From Baylisascaris procyonis (lineage: Eukaryota; Nematoda; Chromadorea; Rhabditida; Ascarididae), in assembly GCA_037389465.1 (NCBI GenBank), contig JAZARR010000128.1, positions 124,001 through 188,000 of the forward strand: DNA of 64,000 nt, written 5' to 3'. The notes beneath the pieces were generated by a model. It saw only the letters and a program-made list of their open reading frames with translations. It did no database searches and was not told where the DNA came from. Numbering within the stretch: the stretch's first letter is position 1; every line of letters begins with the position of its first letter. This document shows, one piece after another, positions 59,901 to 64,000 of this stretch. The translations under genes were made by a program, and so were the position numbers.

Positions 59901-62900
59901 ACTGCCTCTTCAACAAAACTTTCCACTGTCGATAAGAAGTATGACAGTGTGTGACTCATCAAAACTTCAATCCTTAATTTTTGAAGTGAAAAAAGTGAAT
60001 CTTTTGCAGAATATCGGTTATTGATGCAATATTGAATTGCTATTTCAGGTGAGCGAGATGATGTCTGAAGGTGTCGGTGTTGGTCTGTTGTTGGTTGAGA
60101 GGGGCCGTCAGTTCGTAAGTCGATGGTCTGATTATTTGGTTAGTGCTTTCATTAAAGAACTCCTTTTTTTTGCTCGCAGTGCTGAATTTTATTCGTCATT
60201 CACTGGAACGAGCATGACTGATATGTTTATGAGATGTATTGTTCTAACACTTATCTTCGCACTGGGGAATCACAAATGCAAAATTGTTGCTCGCTGCCCT
60301 TCATTCACTCACAAAGGAACACTTGCATACTTCGGTTATCCTAGACCATTTCCTACTCTTTAACGAGGAATTGTTGACGTGAAAGCTTAATTATCTAAAA
60401 AAAAAGAATGAGTAGTTTATAGTTATCGGGCGAAAAGATATAGACTATCCTTTAGTTCTATATGCACCAATAAATTCAACATTTTTCTTGCTAGACTTTT
60501 ATAGTCTAAACTTTTTGGTTGAGTCTAGTTTGAATTGACTATCGATCTAAACTTTAAGCGACAGAATATTTTAGAATTGTTTCGTGCGATATGGTAGCTG
60601 TTCTAATAAATGCGAAATGCCCTTCAGAATGCGTGATAACTCATTGTTTACCATGGACTTATGCACGGTGCACTTGTTATCGATGCATGGTGCACTTATT
60701 TGTCCAGCTGGGAGGCATACATTGTTCACTTGGCACAGAGAGAGGATTTTTGTTGTAGAGATCGATGCTACAAGTAATGGTCGTGCATAGCAAGATGATT
60801 TTTCTGAATACTCAGAGAGCAGGAAAAAAGCAATTACTGTCGAAGATTAGTTTCTGATGGCCATCTGTTTTCAGTTTTCCGAATTTTATGATCCGGATTT
60901 GAATCAGTCGACAGCACTGCCAACATTTTTTATCTATCGACATGTGTTTTTCAATGATGTTGTTGTAAGTATTCTTTCATATTTGTATTTTCAAATAATC
61001 CATGAATACCATAAAGGGGTGAATTTCCTTTGGATTTTATTTCAAAATTGATGGTTCATCAGTAATATCGAGTGGAGTTACTAAGGGGAACGGAAAATGA
61101 TATCAATGATCGTTGAAACGTTAGAAAGTCGAACCAAAAAAATACAATAAATGACAGATTGGTAATTGAATTATTGAGCTTTCAGTTATTCTTTAAGCTT
61201 GAAAAAAGATGAAGGGAAAATAGCGCTTACAAGATTCTTGCACAGTTGTTTCTGACGTTATAATATTTCATTTGCCGCTTATCTGTTTTGTTCGTTTCCA
61301 TGTTCGGAAAGGCTATACCCGTGCAGGTGAAACAAGTGCACAAAGCTTCGCATCCCATTAGTGACAAGCCATATGTTGCAGATGATGCAGGTACAGTGCG
61401 AGTATCGGTGGAAGATGAAAATAAAAAGAGGGCAAAAGTCTTTTATTTCTCTATGGCGTCATCGAAATAGGTGTTATTAATCCAAGCATAATTATTGGTT
61501 TGATCTCGGCCTTGGAAGGCGCCAAAGCAGTGCCGTGTGGGGAGAGGAAAATTTCGTAGATAAAGTTATTTGTCCTCAACTCTCTGACCTCCTGCTTCCT
61601 TTCTGTTGCTTCCTTGCTTGGGCACTTTAGAAATTTGAGGTCTTCGACGATCGCCTCTCATCTTCTTTTTACAAGCCAAAGCTTCCTAATATCCTCAGAA
61701 ACAAATATACTCTCTTGCACTTTGCAATAGTGATAATAAAATTATGTTTGGTATATAGTAAGGTCGCTCGGTTTATTCGCTTATGCAACTAAAAACAACA
61801 ACAACAAAAAATTGACCACTTATGCTCAAAATGCTGACCTGAAAATAAGTGATTAGTTTATCACTCTTGTCCCCTTAATTGGCTTTCAGAATTCGTATCC
61901 AGTAAGTTCGCTGTTTTATTTGTTTTTGTTGGTCGTATTTTTCTAGCGACAAATACGATTGTGATCTCATAACTTGTATCCTCAGAAAGGTTCGTACCTA
62001 CGACGTTTGTACGAGGTTATTTCATTGATCTTTGAAATGTTTTCACTCTTAAAACGAAATATTTTTAGGATCTAAGCAATGCGGTTCCACTGGGCAGTGA
62101 TCTAGTGATGCGTTTCTATCGACCACCATCTTCGGTTTGGGATGCTTCGATGGCGATTATATGGTTCATGGCTGTTTTTTGTGTCGGAGTTGGAGGATAT
62201 TGGGCAGGACACCGCAAAACGTATTCTTTCCTGTTCTTCACTTAGAAAATAGCGTATTGCAGTTCCTGAATAGAGGCTTCGAGAAAGTGTGTTTAAATGT
62301 TTCTTGAGAACTGTTTTTTTACTTTGATAATTGAATACTGAGTATTCACACTCGTTCTCCATTTCAGTTTAAGTTTATTTTATCAGTTGTGTGACATGAG
62401 GGAGAGAGGATCGATGGAAGGAAGCATTTCTTTTAATGTTTAAATTAAGGTTGATGTCTAAGTTTCTTTGCATAGCAGTGGCATAGAGAGGAATTCCATT
62501 GAAACTATATTTGCTTAGGTATTTCATTATTACATTTAAATATGACTACTTCGTCTCTAACTTGCAATGACCAAGAAAGATAGAGATTTCATGAAACACT
62601 TAATACTGTGAGGTCGTTGGGAGCTTTTTTGCATAAGTGGTAAAAACTCCCACGCCTAACTTGTAGTTATTTCTACATCGCATTTCCGACAATTTTCTTT
62701 GATGCCTCACTCATCACGATGTGCCTTAAAATTTATGAACTGAGGCGCTTAGCTGAAGTGGTTTGCAAAGTTTTGAAGAAGAGGAGAGAAGAATGAAAGC
62801 ACTTCGAAAGAACCTGATTTACTTCGTTCAAAAATATTGCCTTTTTAGATGTGAAGAGCGTACAGCAGCATTAAAAAGCGCGCATCGTGTTTCACAGATG

Positions 62901-63048
62901 GACGATCCAACGGATGCAATACGACGGCATAAAGGCGAAAGTGAAGAAGAAAAAATGACCACCCCTGCTAACTGCATATTCGTTCTCGTAGTGATGCTTA
63001 TCGTGGTCGGCATTCTTATGCTCGGATTCTACTTTCGCAGTGTTATGG
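56877..63048 (+). CDS. SPPL2: Signal peptide peptidase-like 2 (SPPL2/IMP type), 3'-truncated
   Basis: GxGD aspartyl protease of endosome/lysosome membranes that cuts type II membrane protein stubs. Exons: 56877-56954, 57832-57972, 59338-59526, 60049-60114, 60875-60964, 62069-62220 and 62771-63048; all phases agree. The N-terminus is a signal peptide (hydrophobic LASFLLILTSF). A lumenal PA domain follows, with FVATNTSFKGAIQFI and EGVGVGLLLVERGRQF, the usual Asn/Ser-Phe...Ala-Gly...Leu-Leu-Val pattern. Helix 1 reads ASMAIIWFMAVFCVGVGGYW, and the VGGYWAG ending is typical of SPPL2. A long charged cytosolic loop (KTFEEEERRMKALRKN) leads to helix 2, NCIFVLVVMLIVVGILMLGF. The catalytic YD and GxGD motifs and the PAL motif must lie beyond the window, so activity cannot be judged. 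The subfamily call rests on memory of human SPPL2 layout. Confidence 0.85.
57832..57972 (+). CDS. SPPL2: SPPL2 exon 2: start of lumenal domain
   Basis: Acceptor tttactttcag, donor gttagaaa; 47 codons in phase 0. Encodes LARREPFYDSSYAYLSVRNE, VERRICVNYEQW and RLPESASKA. Confidence 0.8.
59338..59526 (+). CDS. SPPL2: SPPL2 exon 3: PA domain
   Basis: Acceptor gtatttttag, donor gtacgttt; 63 codons in phase 0. Ends CAAPFVATNTSFKGAIQFI, the first part of the PA fold. Confidence 0.75.
60049..60114 (+). CDS. SPPL2: SPPL2 exon 4: PA domain
   Basis: Acceptor tatttcag, donor gtaagtcg; 22 codons, VSEMMSEGVGVGLLLVERG and RQF. Confidence 0.8.
60875..60964 (+). CDS. SPPL2: SPPL2 exon 5: PA domain end
   Basis: Acceptor ctgttttcag, donor gtaagtat; 30 codons including LPTFFIYRHVFFNDVV, the strand-helix that closes the PA domain. 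Confidence 0.8.
62069..62220 (+). CDS. SPPL2: SPPL2 exon 6: first membrane helix
   Basis: Acceptor atatttttag, donor gtattctt. Encodes GSDLVMRFYRPPSSVWD, then the helix ending GVGGYWAGHRK. It ends two bases into a Thr codon completed by the next exon. Confidence 0.9.
62771..63048 (+). CDS. SPPL2: SPPL2 exon 7: cytosolic loop and second helix
   Basis: Acceptor gtttgcaaag, donor gtatgttg. A charged loop (EEEERRMKALRKN, EERTAALKSAHR) is followed by TPANCIFVLVVMLIVVGIL. An insertion around IYFVQKYCLFR is unusual, but removing it would need a 23-nt intron, so I keep it as coding. Confidence 0.8.
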
Positions 63049-64000
63049 GTATGTTGAGAGGTTTATCCATTAACTCATTGCTGGTGCCATCTTGTGCTAT
63101 AAGCTTGAGTATATTAAGGTTTTCCGTTTTTCATTCCCTTACTGACTCCAAAATTTGTTGCGAAATATTAGTCTATGCAGGTCGATGGTAAATACCAAAC
63201 CCGCATTGTAAAATCGCTTCTAAAATCTCGGAATTGTTGTTTTTGTAGTTCCCGATTTATAGATTCATTTTTCACGAACTAAGAGAGCAATGATAGCCGC
63301 GTATTTTAAAGTTTGTAATAATCATTAATAGCTTCATCTTGATGCTGTTACACTTACTCGTCACTGTTGCTATGGGAGTTTGTTTAAATGATTAGCGCAC
63401 TGCGTTAGCTGTTTTTTTTTTTTAATATTTTCTATCTGTACTTTTCGGCGGCCCACAAAAGGCAATTTTAAAGCTGTTCAATCGAACCAATTATTCCGAT
63501 TCTTATTCCGGTGTTGATTTTACGACTCGGGTAATTATAGGGGTTCCAGTTGTTTTTTTTTTCAAATATCTTTCACATATGGTCTTAGTTTAAACTGCAC
63601 ACTTGATGCAGGTGGACACTTTACTTCCTGAAGGTTGCGCGGGTGGAGGACTGCGTATTATCAAGCCTTTTAATACAAAGAAAGTAAACGAGAGAAGTCG
63701 TTCAGCTTACAGGGGCTTGTGTTTATAGGCTTATTTATTAAGCTGCGTTATTGCATTTACATTTAGCATTTTCAATATTATGCCGGTCGTGAAATATTGG
63801 CAATTCAGGCATCTTAGTTAAGCATTATCGCGTCTACCACGATGATGCCTAAAGGAATTCGAATTTTTCAGACGTTTCAGCTGTTCCTAAACCTGCGAAT
63901 TTCCCGCTGCATGCACTGTTCGGCGCGAACCCGATAATCTTACCTGAACGGTAACTAAATAAGACAGCAGAGCATCTTTCTATGTATTATAGAAGTCTGC
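63049..64000. other. SPPL2 intron or unresolved 3' region
   Basis: The next SPPL2 exon should start with two bases of a split codon and encode a third membrane helix. Neither exon-like block here fits. 63611-63680 lacks the phase. 63882-63950 has the phase but encodes a non-hydrophobic peptide (VPKPANFPLHALFGANP). The next true exon is probably beyond the window. Confidence 0.5.

Noticed and set aside
61327..61410. Possible extra SPPL2 exon (VKQVHKASHP...)
   Set aside because: It is phase-compatible, but its donors are poor and skipping it gives the normal spacing between the PA domain and the first membrane helix.

Overview
The window is nuclear DNA of a nematode. Protein genes are split by many introns whose 3' ends read TTTCAG, TTTTAG or TTACAG. 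The genes themselves are nematode-like: an 852-residue elongation factor 2 and a claspin homologue next to each other on one strand. As I recall, the C. elegans orthologues (eft-2/eef-2 and clsp-1) are also neighbours. Introns of 0.3-2.7 kb and large AT-rich, repeat-bearing spacers suggest a parasitic clade V (strongylid-like) species rather than Caenorhabditis; that is inference.

Layout, all confident protein genes on the + strand. (1) 1-10446: 3' part of a claspin gene (DNA replication checkpoint adaptor), with the N-terminus cut by the window edge. One of its introns holds a ~630-bp-arm inverted duplication in which each arm ends in a tRNA-Gly(UCC) sequence, one intact and one decayed. (2) 10716-12184: a phase-consistent chain of exon-like blocks, a possible unnamed gene of unknown function. 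(3) 16411-29707: complete eEF2 gene, 14 coding exons (the first is only the ATG), with two copies of a ~225 bp repeat in introns 4 and 10. (4) 29708-56876: about 27 kb with no gene I can establish. It holds a dispersed repeat family, minisatellites, hairpins and a few weak exon or ORF candidates. (5) 56877 to beyond 64000: 5' half of a signal peptide peptidase-like 2 (SPPL2/IMP type) intramembrane protease, with signal peptide, PA domain and the first two membrane helices. The catalytic part lies outside the window.

The three firm genes act in unrelated processes (checkpoint signalling, translation elongation, intramembrane proteolysis), so no pathway links them. The unusual content is structural: the tRNA inverted duplication, the start-codon-only exon, the intronic repeat pair and the undocumented repeat families of the gene desert. 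I found no defence system, CRISPR array, prokaryotic island or clear autonomous transposon.
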